DNA of 64,000 nt, from NCBI GenBank assembly GCA_015062205.1, contig SUVB01000058.1, forward strand, positions 62,001 to 126,000, written 5' to 3'. The stretch is from Desulfovibrio desulfuricans. Lineage in GTDB: Bacteria > Desulfobacterota > Desulfovibrionia > Desulfovibrionales > Desulfovibrionaceae. The translations under genes were made by a program, and so were the position numbers. This document shows, piece after piece, positions 32,759 through 41,042 of this stretch (positions are counted from its first letter, which is position 1; each line of letters starts with the position of its first letter). Below the pieces are notes generated by a model. That model saw only the letters and a list, made by a program, of their open reading frames with translations, was not told the origin of the DNA and did not search any database.

Positions 32759-34438
32759 TTAGCTGTCCATGGCTTCCGGCCATTCGGCGGCGGCCAGTTC
32801 GCGCAGCTTGAATTTCTGAATCTTGCCGCTGGCTGTCAGCGGGAACCCCGTGACCATCTTGACGTACCGGGGAATCTTGAACCAGGCGATCTTGCCCCGG
32901 CAGAAGGCGCGCACATCCTCGGCCAGCAGTTCCACGCCGGGCTTGGGAATGATGAAGGCGCCCACTTCTTCGCCGTATTTGCGGCTGGGCACGGCCACCA
33001 CCTGCACGTCCAGCAGGCCGGGCATAGTCAGGAGAAATTCCTCCACCTCGCGCGGGTACACGTTTTCGCCGCCGCGGATGATCATGTCCTTGATGCGGCC
33101 GGTGACGCGCAGGTAGCCGTTTTCATCCATGGTTCCCAGATCGCCGGAGTGCAGCCAGCCCTCGGGGCTGATGGCCTTGGCCGTGTCTTCGGGCATATTG
33201 TAATAGCCCTTCATGACGTTGTAGCCGCGACAGAGGATTTCACCCACCTCTCCGCGCGGCAGCTCCTCACAGGTTTCGGGATTGCCCACGCGCACCTCAA
33301 TGCCGGGCATGGCGCAACCCACGGTTTCGCAGCGCACGGGCAGGGGGTCGTGAATGTCCGACTGGGTCATCACCGGCGAGGCCTCGGTGAGGCCGTAGCA
33401 GATGGTGATTTCCTTCATGTTCATATCGTCCACCACGCGGCGCATGAGCGGTTCGGGGCAGACGGAACCGGCCATGATGCCCGTGCGCATGTGCGACAGA
33501 TCAAAGCGGCGGAAGAGCGGATGCTCCAGTTCGGCCAGAAACATGGTGGGCACGCCGTACACGGCGGTGCAGCGCTCACTGTCCAGCGCGGCCAGCACCT
33601 TGAGGGGGTTGAAGGTTTCCAGAATGATCATGGCGGCCCCGTGGTTCACGCAGGCGGAAACGCCCAGCACGCAGCCGAAGCAGTGGAACAGGGGCACGGG
33701 CAGGCACACGCGGTCATCGGGACCGAAGTTCTGGTGGCGGCCGATCCAGTAGCCGTTGAGGCCCACGCCCACATGCGTCAGCATGACTCCGCGCGGAAAG
33801 CCCGTGGTGCCCGAGGTGTACTGCATGTTGACCACGTCCCAGGGGGAGAGCCCGGCCCGGCGCGCGGCGTAGTCCGCATCGTCCGTCATGACGGAGAGGG
33901 AAAGGATTTCCGGAACGGAATACATGCCGCGGAACTTCTCCGCCCCGAGATAGCACACGCGCTTCAGGTGCGGCAGGCTCTTGCAGCAGAACTGCCCGCG
34001 CGACTGCGTGCGCAGTTCCGGCGCGATGCGGTAGAGCGTCTCCAGATAGTCGTGGTCGCGCATCCTGTCGATGAGAAAGATGTTCTCGCATTCGGACTGC
34101 GTGAGCAGGTAGCGCAGTTCGTGTTCGCGATAGTTAGTATTCACCGTCAGCAGCACCGCGCCGATCTTGGCCGTGGCGAACTGCAGGGCCACCCAGTAGG
34201 GCACGTTGGTGGCCCATACGGCCACCTTTTCGCCCTTCTGCACCCCCAGGGCCATGAGCCCCTTGGCGAAGGTGTCCACCAGCTCGCCGAATTCGCGCCA
34301 GGTCAGGCGATAGTTGCGGTCGGGGTAGATAACGGCGTCATTGTCCGGATAGCGGGCCACGGTGTGATCCAGCACCTGTCCCAGCGTCCACTCGCGCAGC
34401 TCGAACTGCGCCTGGCGTTCACGAACTTTCTCTTCCAT
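32759..34438 (-). CDS. Acyl-CoA synthetase, AMP-forming
   Basis: A 559-residue ANL superfamily ligase that activates a carboxylic acid to an acyl-adenylate and then to a CoA thioester. Motifs seen are the P-loop-like YTSGTTGFPRGVMLTH, CYGLTEASPVMTQSD, the hinge GWLHSGDLGTMDENGYL with RIKDMIIRGGENVYPREVE, and the C-terminal catalytic lysine in PLTASGKIQKFKLRE. It is closest in look to the fatty acyl-CoA ligases; chain length cannot be read. The ATG at 34438 has AAGGAGG in front. A cupin-containing regulator lies 67 bp upstream on the same strand, so the pair may respond to a small carboxylate. Confidence 0.92.
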   Translation of the reverse strand: MEEKVRERQAQFELREWTLGQVLDHTVARYPDNDAVIYPDRNYRLTWREFGELVDTFAKGLMALGVQKGEKVAVWATNVPYWVALQFATAKIGAVLLTVNTNYREHELRYLLTQSECENIFLIDRMRDHDYLETLYRIAPELRTQSRGQFCCKSLPHLKRVCYLGAEKFRGMYSVPEILSLSVMTDDADYAARRAGLSPWDVVNMQYTSGTTGFPRGVMLTHVGVGLNGYWIGRHQNFGPDDRVCLPVPLFHCFGCVLGVSACVNHGAAMIILETFNPLKVLAALDSERCTAVYGVPTMFLAELEHPLFRRFDLSHMRTGIMAGSVCPEPLMRRVVDDMNMKEITICYGLTEASPVMTQSDIHDPLPVRCETVGCAMPGIEVRVGNPETCEELPRGEVGEILCRGYNVMKGYYNMPEDTAKAISPEGWLHSGDLGTMDENGYLRVTGRIKDMIIRGGENVYPREVEEFLLTMPGLLDVQVVAVPSRKYGEEVGAFIIPKPGVELLAEDVRAFCRGKIAWFKIPRYVKMVTGFPLTASGKIQKFKLRELAAAEWPEAMDS

Positions 34439-34505
34439 GCGCCCTCCTTGGGGCACGCAAACGTGTCGGAGCATCCGCCCGGTGCGGCGGGCGGGCCGGG
34501 GAACA

Positions 34506-35075
34506 TCAGGGATTGTACGTCACTGCGAGAATTTCCACGGGTTCATCGCCGGCGGCGCCCACATAGTGGGGCACAATGGAATTGTAGTAGATGGTTTCAC
34601 CGGGCTTGAGCACATGGGTTTCGCGCCCGTAGACCACCATCAGCTTTCCCTTGAGCACGCAGATGAACTCCTCGCCCTGATGCGAGGTGGTCTTGCGTTC
34701 GGCGTCCGTGGGGTAGATGATGATGTGGTAGGGCTCCATGTTCCTGTCATTTTTGCCCTTGCCCAGCGCATGATAGGTGTAGCCCGGGTTGGGGATGCGG
34801 CCCGTATGCAGGGCCTCGTCAGCTTCCACCTCGCAGTTGATGCTGCTCCTGACGGGATCGCGGGTGAACTGGTCATCCAGAAAGGTTCCCAGGCGTACGC
34901 CAAGGGCGCGGGCCACCTTGTGCAGGGGGCCGATGCAGGGATAGATGGCGTCGTTTTCCAGCTTTTCAAGATATTCTTCGCTCAGGCCGGTATTCTGGGC
35001 CAAGGTCGGCAGATCCACCTCGCGTTCCTGACGGAAGGTGCGGATGCGTGAACCGATGGTATGGGCGGAAGGCAT
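34506..35075 (-). CDS. XRE-family regulator with C-terminal cupin domain
   Basis: A 189-residue transcription factor. Residues 7-62 form a helix-turn-helix (IGSRIRTFRQEREVDLPTLA through VARALGVRLGTFL). Residues 110-185 form a cupin barrel, recognisable by TSHQGEEFICVLKGKLMVVY and LKPGETIYYNSIVPHYVGA. The cupin would sense a small molecule. GGAGGAG lies before the start. The next gene, 67 bp downstream, is an acyl-CoA synthetase, a common partner for this type of regulator, which suggests direct control of that gene. Whether it activates or represses cannot be told. Confidence 0.9.
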   Translation of the reverse strand: MPSAHTIGSRIRTFRQEREVDLPTLAQNTGLSEEYLEKLENDAIYPCIGPLHKVARALGVRLGTFLDDQFTRDPVRSSINCEVEADEALHTGRIPNPGYTYHALGKGKNDRNMEPYHIIIYPTDAERKTTSHQGEEFICVLKGKLMVVYGRETHVLKPGETIYYNSIVPHYVGAAGDEPVEILAVTYNP

Positions 35076-35227
35076 GACTGCTCCTCCTCAATGCCGGAGT
35101 GCCGGGTTGGTTGGCGCGCCGCCAGACAGCAGGCGCTGCGCAAGGGTAGCGAAAAGGCGGCAGGCCCGCAAGAGAAGCGGCAATGCGGTCGAATGCGCGG
35201 CGTGCGGGGAGCATTCCCAAGATCGCG

Positions 35228-36544
35228 CTATTTGAACCTTGCCACGGCTCTGCCCTGCTTGAGCGTGACGCGCCCCAGAGGAAGACCGCGCCACCACAGC
35301 CCCGCCTCGCGTCCTGCCAGCCCCGTTTGCAGGCTCTGCCCGCTGAGCAGGGCCGTGACGTCTTTGAGATCGTCCAGATCCAGGCGGGCGGAACGGGCCT
35401 CCTGCCCGGCCTGCGGCAGCAGGGCGCGCAGGCGGGGAGCCATGTCCGGCGCGCCGCCGGAAAATCCGCCCAGCAGCGCGCCCTGCCAGATGAAGGAAGG
35501 CGGCAGCAGCGCGGCGGCCGCCTGCGGCACAAAGCGCACATGCTGCCCGAACAGCGCGGCCTGCCCCGGCGGCAGCAGGGCCGGATCGCAGGCCGGGCCG
35601 GCCAGACAGGACAGGGCCAGCGCGCGGCCCGCCGGGCGGGGGTTCCCTTTCCGGCTGTCGCCCTTGTGCCCGGTGCGCTGCGCGGACAGCAGCGCTTCAT
35701 CATCTTCCGCCGGGAGCGGCGCGTCTTCCGGCTTGCGCAGCAGGGCGACATAAAAGCCCTGGGCCTGTGAACGCGCGCCGTCAACGCGCAGTGTGCCCTC
35801 GCCGCCGGGCAGTTCTTCCCAGGCAAAACCGGGGAAGGGCGTCAGCGGCACGCGTTCCAGGCCCAGTTCCTCTTCGGCAAAGCGCACTTGCGCCTCGTTT
35901 TCGTCCGCATTGGTCGTGCAGGTGGAGTAGGCCAGCCGCCCGCCGGGACGCAGCAGCGCGCAGGCGCGGCGCAGCAGATGGCGCTGCAGGCCGGTGAGGC
36001 CGGCAATCTTGTCCCCCTTCCAGAGTTTGAGCACCTGCGGATGTTTTTCCGCCGTGCCCCAGCCGGAGCAGGGCGGGTCGAGCAGAATGGCGTCCCATGA
36101 GGCGGGGCGCAGGGGCAGGGCGTCGCCGCTGTAGGAGCAGGTGCCCGCCTGGAGCAGGTTCATGCGGTGCAGATTGGCCCGCAGCGTGCCCAGGCGCGGC
36201 GGCGAAGGCTCGTTGCCGAGCACAAAGCCTGTCTCCCCGACCAGCTGTGCGAGGAACCCCGTCTTGCTGCCGGGGCTGGCGCACATGTCCAGCACCGCCC
36301 CCCCCCGCCCCGGGGCCAGGGCCAGCGGCGGCAGCATGGAGGAACGATCCTGAATATAGATGTATCCGAAAAAGGCGGCCAGCGAAGCGCCCAGAGGGCA
36401 CGGCTCGTGCAGCAGGCGGCGGCAGAAGGGGGAAAAGGGTTCCGGCGCGAAGTCGTATCCCTGCGCGCGCAGCAGCTCCTCCACCAGGGGAGTCTGCGCC
36501 GGGGAACACACCAGCCGGAAAGAACGGGCGAGCGTCTTGACCAT
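35228..36544 (-). CDS. RsmB/NOP-family rRNA (cytosine-C5) methyltransferase
   Basis: A SAM-dependent enzyme that methylates cytosine C5 in rRNA. The catalytic domain shows the SAM loop DMCASPGSKTGFLAQ, motif IV LLDPPCSGWGT with its cysteine, and motif VI YSTCTTNADENEAQV with the nucleophile cysteine. A C-terminal domain of about 150 residues resembles the RNA-binding tail of RsmF-type enzymes. The start is uncertain: I took the ATG at 36544 (MVKTLARSFRLVC), which has no good ribosome site. The frame stays open for 58 more codons, but most of that overlaps an upstream promoter-like region. From 36544 the protein is 438 residues. Confidence 0.85.
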   Translation of the reverse strand: MVKTLARSFRLVCSPAQTPLVEELLRAQGYDFAPEPFSPFCRRLLHEPCPLGASLAAFFGYIYIQDRSSMLPPLALAPGRGGAVLDMCASPGSKTGFLAQLVGETGFVLGNEPSPPRLGTLRANLHRMNLLQAGTCSYSGDALPLRPASWDAILLDPPCSGWGTAEKHPQVLKLWKGDKIAGLTGLQRHLLRRACALLRPGGRLAYSTCTTNADENEAQVRFAEEELGLERVPLTPFPGFAWEELPGGEGTLRVDGARSQAQGFYVALLRKPEDAPLPAEDDEALLSAQRTGHKGDSRKGNPRPAGRALALSCLAGPACDPALLPPGQAALFGQHVRFVPQAAAALLPPSFIWQGALLGGFSGGAPDMAPRLRALLPQAGQEARSARLDLDDLKDVTALLSGQSLQTGLAGREAGLWWRGLPLGRVTLKQGRAVARFK

Positions 36545-36738
36545 GCGGGCATAGTAGGGGCAGGCCGCGATGTCCGCAAGGAATTTCCGCAGCAGGGGCG
36601 TATTGCGCGGGGCGAAAAGTATGCGTATAGTGCGCCTGCGCCTATGCTGCGCGCAGCGCTTGCAGGGGCGGGCAGCCCCCTCGTAATGCAGCAGCCGTAT
36701 TTTACAGGGTATTTGCAAAAATACTCAAGGAGAAGGGA

Positions 36739-38418
36739 ATGAAATTCGCCATGCGATTGATGTTTGTGGTCTGCCTGCTGTGCGCCGCCGTGGCGGCGGG
36801 CGCGACGGGCGCGGCCGCCAAGAGCGCCGTGGTGCTGCCGTTTACGGTCAACGCCCCGCAAAACTACGCCTATCTTGCCAAGGCCGTTCCTGCCGCCATT
36901 CAGGGCAAGCTCAACCATCCCGGCGTGCTTGACGTGCGCTCCGTTCAGGGCAAGGCCGCTTCGGCCACCGAGGCCCGGCAGGCCCTGCGCTCCTCCGGCG
37001 CGGACAACGCCGTCTGGGGCTCGGTGAGCGTTATCGGCAATGAGGCCACGGTGGAGATCAACAGCGTGGACAAGGCCGGCAAAACCTGGACGCAGACCGC
37101 CCAGAGCCCTGTGAGCGAGTTGACCGGTGCGGTGCAGCGGCTCAGCGCCCGCATGGGGCAGGAGGTCTTCGGCGTCTCCTCCGCCATGCGCACGCCCGGC
37201 TCCACGGCTGCCGGCAATGCGCGCAAGGGCGCGCCCGGCGGCGACATCATCACCAATGAGACCGGGCAGCAGCAGGTCTACCTGAACCCGCAGTTCCGCT
37301 ATCAGGGCGCGGGCGCCAATGACGGTTCGCGTCTGCGCTCCCAACGCCTGAAATACACCATGGTCGACATGGCCGTGGGCGATTTCAACGGCGATGGCAA
37401 GAACGAGATCGCCGTTCTGAGCGACCACAATCTGCGCATCTACTCCTGGCCCCTCAACGGGCAGCTCAAGCTGCTCGGCGAAACCGTCATCTCGCGCTCC
37501 AACAACAATTTCTCCATGCGCGCCATCGACCTCAACCGCGATCGCGCCCTGGAACTGGTGGTGGCCACCTACGAAGAGGACAGCAACCGTCCCTACGGCT
37601 ACATTTACAGCTTCAAGGGCAACAAGCTCAGCCTGTTCGCCGAGCGCGTCCCCTATTTTGTGAGCGTCATGCGCGTGCCGCCCACCTACGCGCCCGTTCT
37701 GGTGGGCCAGAACTGGGATTCCGTAAGGCTCTTCGCCCCCGGCGTGCGCATGATGAACAAGGCCGGCGGCAAGTACGAGCTGGGCACGCGTCTTGACCTG
37801 CCCAGCGGCGCCACGGTGTTCAACTGCGCGTGGATGCCCCCCAGCAGGAGCAACAAGAGCGAGTTGCTCGTCATGCTGACGGACGACGAGCGCATCAAGC
37901 TGTTCCAGGGGCGCGGCAATTCGCTGGTTCACACCACCATGGAGCGCTTCTCCGGCTCGGCCACGGGCATGGACCATTACAAGGGCATGCCCGGACTCGG
38001 CGTGGACAAGAACTACCAGCTCCCCAGCAAGTACTACGCGCCCATGCGCCTCATCGCCGCCGACATCGGCAGCACCGGCGAGTACACCCTGCTGGTCAAC
38101 AAGCCCATTTCCACGGCGGCGCAGATTTTCGACCGCTACCGCTATTTCCCGCAGGGCGAAGTGCACGCCCTGTACTGGGACGGCGTGGGCCTCGGCCTCA
38201 AGTGGAAGACGCGCCGCATCCGCGGCTCCGTCGCGCAGATCGACCTGGCGGACGTGAACAACGACGGCGTGCTTGATCTGGTGGTGGGCCTGAACACCTC
38301 GCCTGATCTGGGCGTGGGCAGCCGCCAGTGCATGGTCACAGCCTACCCGCTGGACGTTTCGGCCACCAATCCCAACGTTCCCGCGGACCTGAGCGACTTT
38401 GAGGTCAACCCCAACTAG
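36739..38418 (+). CDS. Secreted FG-GAP/VCBS repeat protein, 559 aa
   Basis: A predicted periplasmic protein. A signal peptide (about residues 1-27) is followed by a domain of about 120 residues of the kind that starts with AVVLPFTVNAPQNYAYLAKA, a TolB/CsgG-like opening. The rest is a beta-propeller with calcium-type repeats DFNGDGKNEIAVL, DLNRDRALELVVA and DVNNDGVLDLVVG. Such proteins are common in Desulfovibrio; their function is unknown. AAGGAGAAGGG gives a strong ribosome site. It is divergent from the rRNA methyltransferase. A 16-bp AT-rich palindrome (36709-36724) lies just before the ribosome site. Confidence 0.85.
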   Translation: MKFAMRLMFVVCLLCAAVAAGATGAAAKSAVVLPFTVNAPQNYAYLAKAVPAAIQGKLNHPGVLDVRSVQGKAASATEARQALRSSGADNAVWGSVSVIGNEATVEINSVDKAGKTWTQTAQSPVSELTGAVQRLSARMGQEVFGVSSAMRTPGSTAAGNARKGAPGGDIITNETGQQQVYLNPQFRYQGAGANDGSRLRSQRLKYTMVDMAVGDFNGDGKNEIAVLSDHNLRIYSWPLNGQLKLLGETVISRSNNNFSMRAIDLNRDRALELVVATYEEDSNRPYGYIYSFKGNKLSLFAERVPYFVSVMRVPPTYAPVLVGQNWDSVRLFAPGVRMMNKAGGKYELGTRLDLPSGATVFNCAWMPPSRSNKSELLVMLTDDERIKLFQGRGNSLVHTTMERFSGSATGMDHYKGMPGLGVDKNYQLPSKYYAPMRLIAADIGSTGEYTLLVNKPISTAAQIFDRYRYFPQGEVHALYWDGVGLGLKWKTRRIRGSVAQIDLADVNNDGVLDLVVGLNTSPDLGVGSRQCMVTAYPLDVSATNPNVPADLSDFEVNPN

Positions 38419-38520
38419 GGCGGGACGATGACGCGGCTTTTTGTGCGGGGCGCAGGCGTGCGGCTTTGCCGCCCGTGCGGCGTCCCCGGACAGTGAGGAA
38501 TACGGCGGCGAGGCCGCCAA

Positions 38521-38546
38521 GGCAAAGCCCCTGCGGGGGCTTTGCC
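38521..38546 (+). terminator. Stem-loop after the FG-GAP gene, before purD
   Basis: A perfect 11-bp stem (38521-38531 with 38536-38546) with loop TGCG. It is followed by only three T, so termination may be partial. It lies about 100 bp after the FG-GAP stop and 36 bp before the purD start. Confidence 0.6.
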
Positions 38547-38582
38547 GTTTCAGGGCCGTTGTCGCGGCCGGAAGGAGGGGAT

Positions 38583-39872
38583 ATGCGCATACTCGTCATC
38601 GGCTCGGGCGGGCGTGAACACGCCCTTGTCTGGAAGCTTCTGCAAAGCCCCCTGGCGGAAGTCGTGTTTGCGGCGCCGGGCAACGGCGGCACCGCCGGGG
38701 AGAAGGGCGCCGTCAATGTGCCCGTGGCGGCGGACGATCTGGACGGCCTTGTGGCCCTGGCCCAAAGGGAGCGCATTGATCTGGTGGTTCCGGGGCCGGA
38801 GCTGCCCCTGACGCTGGGCGTCACGGACCGCATGGCAAAGGCGGGCATAGCCTGTTTCGGGCCGGATGCCTATGGCGCGCGCCTGGAGGGCAGCAAGGCC
38901 TTTGCCAAGGAGATCATGGAGCGCGCGCATGTGCCTACGGCCCGCTGCGCCGTGTTCCGTGACGCGGCCGCCGCCGCCGCGCACATCCGCGCCGTGGGCG
39001 CGCCCATCGTCGTCAAGGCTGACGGGCTGGCGGCAGGCAAGGGCGTCATTATCGCGCAGACCGTGGACGAGGCCCTGCGGGCCGTCAACGACATCATGAA
39101 ATCCCGTTCCTTCGGCGCGGCCGGCGATGCGGTGGTGCTGGAAGAATGCCTTGTGGGCGAGGAGGCTTCCCTGCTTTGCCTGTGCGACGGCACGCGCGCC
39201 GTGCCGCTGCCCTCCGCGCAGGACCATAAGCGGGTTTTCGACAATGACGAAGGTCCCAATACCGGCGGCATGGGCGCGTACAGCCCGGCCCCTGTGCTGC
39301 CTGACGACCGGCTTGAGGCCATGGCCGACATTGCCGTGCGGCCCGTGCTGCGGGCGCTGGCCGAAGACGGCCACCCCTTTGTCGGCGTGCTCTACGCGGG
39401 CCTGATGCTGACCGCCGACGGCCCCCGGGTGCTGGAATACAATGTGCGCTTCGGCGATCCGGAATGCCAGCCCCTGCTCATGCGTCTGGAGGGCGATCTG
39501 CCCGCGCTCATGCTGGATGCCGTGCGCGGCAGGCTTGATCCCGCCGGGCTGCGGCAGAATCCCCGGACCGCCCTGGGCGTGGTCGTCGCCGCCGAGGGGT
39601 ATCCCGGGGGCTACCCCAGGGGCCTGCCCATCGAAGGCCTTGCGGAGGCGGACGCCCTGCCCGGGGTCAAGGTGTTCCACAGCGGCACGGCGATAAAGGA
39701 CGGCAAAACAGTTTCCAGCGGCGGGCGCGTGCTCTGCGTCACGGCTCTGGGCGACGACCTTGCGGCGGCGCAGAAGGCCGCCTATGCCGCTGTGGCCAGG
39801 GTGCGCATGCCGCATTCCTTCCACCGCAGAGACATCGGCGCCAAGGGGATGCGGCGTCTTGCCGGGAAGTAG
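38583..39872 (+). CDS. purD: Phosphoribosylamine-glycine ligase
   Basis: Second enzyme of purine synthesis (GAR synthetase), an ATP-grasp ligase joining glycine to phosphoribosylamine. The 429-residue protein starts [19 protein letters not shown] and has ATP-binding elements [11 protein letters not shown] and [17 protein letters not shown]. It also has [20 protein letters not shown] and the metal site [26 protein letters not shown] precedes the ATG. It is followed by purE on the same strand after 94 bp, so the two form a purine operon separate from purF. Confidence 0.97.
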   Translation: MRILVIGSGGREHALVWKLLQSPLAEVVFAAPGNGGTAGEKGAVNVPVAADDLDGLVALAQRERIDLVVPGPELPLTLGVTDRMAKAGIACFGPDAYGARLEGSKAFAKEIMERAHVPTARCAVFRDAAAAAAHIRAVGAPIVVKADGLAAGKGVIIAQTVDEALRAVNDIMKSRSFGAAGDAVVLEECLVGEEASLLCLCDGTRAVPLPSAQDHKRVFDNDEGPNTGGMGAYSPAPVLPDDRLEAMADIAVRPVLRALAEDGHPFVGVLYAGLMLTADGPRVLEYNVRFGDPECQPLLMRLEGDLPALMLDAVRGRLDPAGLRQNPRTALGVVVAAEGYPGGYPRGLPIEGLAEADALPGVKVFHSGTAIKDGKTVSSGGRVLCVTALGDDLAAAQKAAYAAVARVRMPHSFHRRDIGAKGMRRLAGK

Positions 39873-39928
39873 CGTGGCCCCGCGTCAACTGACGCCGTCA
39901 GGATGCAGGATGCCGGTGTTGAGCATAT

Positions 39929-39950
39929 GGCCTGCGGCGCGACGCAGGCC
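39929..39950 (+). other. Stem-loop directly before the purE ribosome site
   Basis: A perfect 8-bp stem GGCCTGCG/CGCAGGCC (39929-39936 with 39943-39950) with a six-base loop. It ends a few bases before AAAAGGAGG of purE. Its position suggests an effect on purE translation or on RNA stability between purD and purE. Confidence 0.4.
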
Positions 39951-39966
39951 GGGAAAAGGAGGCGGC

Positions 39967-40464
39967 ATGCCGCAGGTTGTTATTTTGATGGGTTCCAAGT
40001 CGGATGAGGAAAAGGTCAGCCCTTGCGTGGAGATTCTGCAACGTCTGGGCGTGAGCTGTGCCGTGACCGTGAGCTCCGCCCACCGCACCCCGGAACGCAC
40101 GGTGGAGCTGGTGCGCCGTTACGAAAACGAGGGCGTGAAGGTCTTTATCTGTGCGGCGGGCATGGCCGCGCATCTGGCCGGGGCCGTGGCCGCGCGCACC
40201 GTGCGCCCGGTCATCGGCATCCCGGTGTCGGGCGCGGCCCTGTGCGGCATGGACGCCCTGTTCTCCACCGTGCAGATGCCCCCCGGCTTCCCGGTGGCTA
40301 CCGTGGCGCTGGACAAGGCCGGGGCGCGCAACGCCGCCTGGTTGGCCGCGCAGATGCTGGCCTTGGCCGACCCGGCCCTGGAGGCGCGCATTGCGGCCGA
40401 ACGCGCGGCCATGCGCGAGGATGTGGAAAAGGCCGGGGAGGAGATCCGCCGCAAGTACGCCTGA
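39967..40464 (+). CDS. purE: N5-carboxyaminoimidazole ribonucleotide mutase (PurE)
   Basis: PurE moves the carboxyl group of N5-CAIR to carbon 4 (class I), or carboxylates AIR directly (class II). The 165-residue protein has the family core: [23 protein letters not shown] with the catalytic histidine, and [20 protein letters not shown] with [12 protein letters not shown]. These look like class I. Class I enzymes need PurK to make N5-CAIR; no purK is in the window. Strong AAAAGGAGG lies before the ATG at 39967, and a strong hairpin terminator follows. Confidence 0.95.
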   Translation: MPQVVILMGSKSDEEKVSPCVEILQRLGVSCAVTVSSAHRTPERTVELVRRYENEGVKVFICAAGMAAHLAGAVAARTVRPVIGIPVSGAALCGMDALFSTVQMPPGFPVATVALDKAGARNAAWLAAQMLALADPALEARIAAERAAMREDVEKAGEEIRRKYA

Positions 40465-40496
40465 GGCAGACCCCGAGGCGTCGGGCGGAACAGCGC

Positions 40497-40531
40497 GGAA
40501 AAGGCCCCGGGGGAAAGCCGGGGCCTTTTCC
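40497..40531. terminator. Bidirectional terminator between purE and the convergent CxxC gene
   Basis: A perfect 14-bp stem (40497-40510 with 40518-40531) with a seven-base loop; the arms carry AAAA and TTTT tracts. It lies 32 bp after the purE stop and 14 bp from the stop of the minus-strand gene, so it should end both transcripts. Confidence 0.85.
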
Positions 40532-40544
40532 GGTTGCAGCAGGT

Positions 40545-40847
40545 TCAGGCGTTGCCGGCATACGGCGGCCGGCGCGCATGCGGCTTGCCGCTGACGCGGA
40601 AAATCTGCACGGTATACTGACCATGCCCGCTGCACATGGGGCAGCCGTCCGTCACCAGCAGGCAGGAGGCATCCAGCTCCAGCGGGTCAATGCCCGCCAG
40701 GCCGAGAATGCGCGTGGCCTTGCCCTTTTCCCACATGACGGGCGCGCCGCAGCGGCCGCATTCCACATAGAGCAGTTCCGGGTCATAGCCCTGGGGAACC
40801 GGCGTTCCGCGCAGAGGCTCTCCGAGAATTTTCATGGGGTGTTGCAT
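40545..40847 (-). CDS. Hypothetical protein with two CxxC motifs, 100 aa
   Basis: I do not recognise this protein by name. It has [19 protein letters not shown] and a second pair in [19 protein letters not shown], so the two CxxC pairs could bind one zinc ion as a zinc ribbon. It has no signal peptide or membrane helix. The C-terminal end is basic ([13 protein letters not shown]). GGGAG lies eight bases before the ATG at 40847. It sits alone between purE and mutL; a role in RNA or protein contacts is only a guess. Confidence 0.7.
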   Translation of the reverse strand: MQHPMKILGEPLRGTPVPQGYDPELLYVECGRCGAPVMWEKGKATRILGLAGIDPLELDASCLLVTDGCPMCSGHGQYTVQIFRVSGKPHARRPPYAGNA

Positions 40848-41042
40848 GGAAGGCTCCCGGCTGTCCGACGTTTTCGCCGCAGTTGCGGTGCGGCCCTGTC
40901 GCAGCAGCCTTGCCCTCCATACATAAGCACGGCAGGCGCAAAGGCAAGGCTTGCGGCCGGGCCTGCGCCGCCAGGCACAGGCCCGGGAAACGCGTTTTCC
41001 GCGTCGCTTGCCTTGCGTCTGCCGTACGCTTACACTGTGACT

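Noticed and set aside
36160..38520. 786-codon minus-strand frame opposite the FG-GAP gene
   Set aside because: No known motif in it; the plus-strand gene has a signal peptide, repeats and a strong ribosome site.
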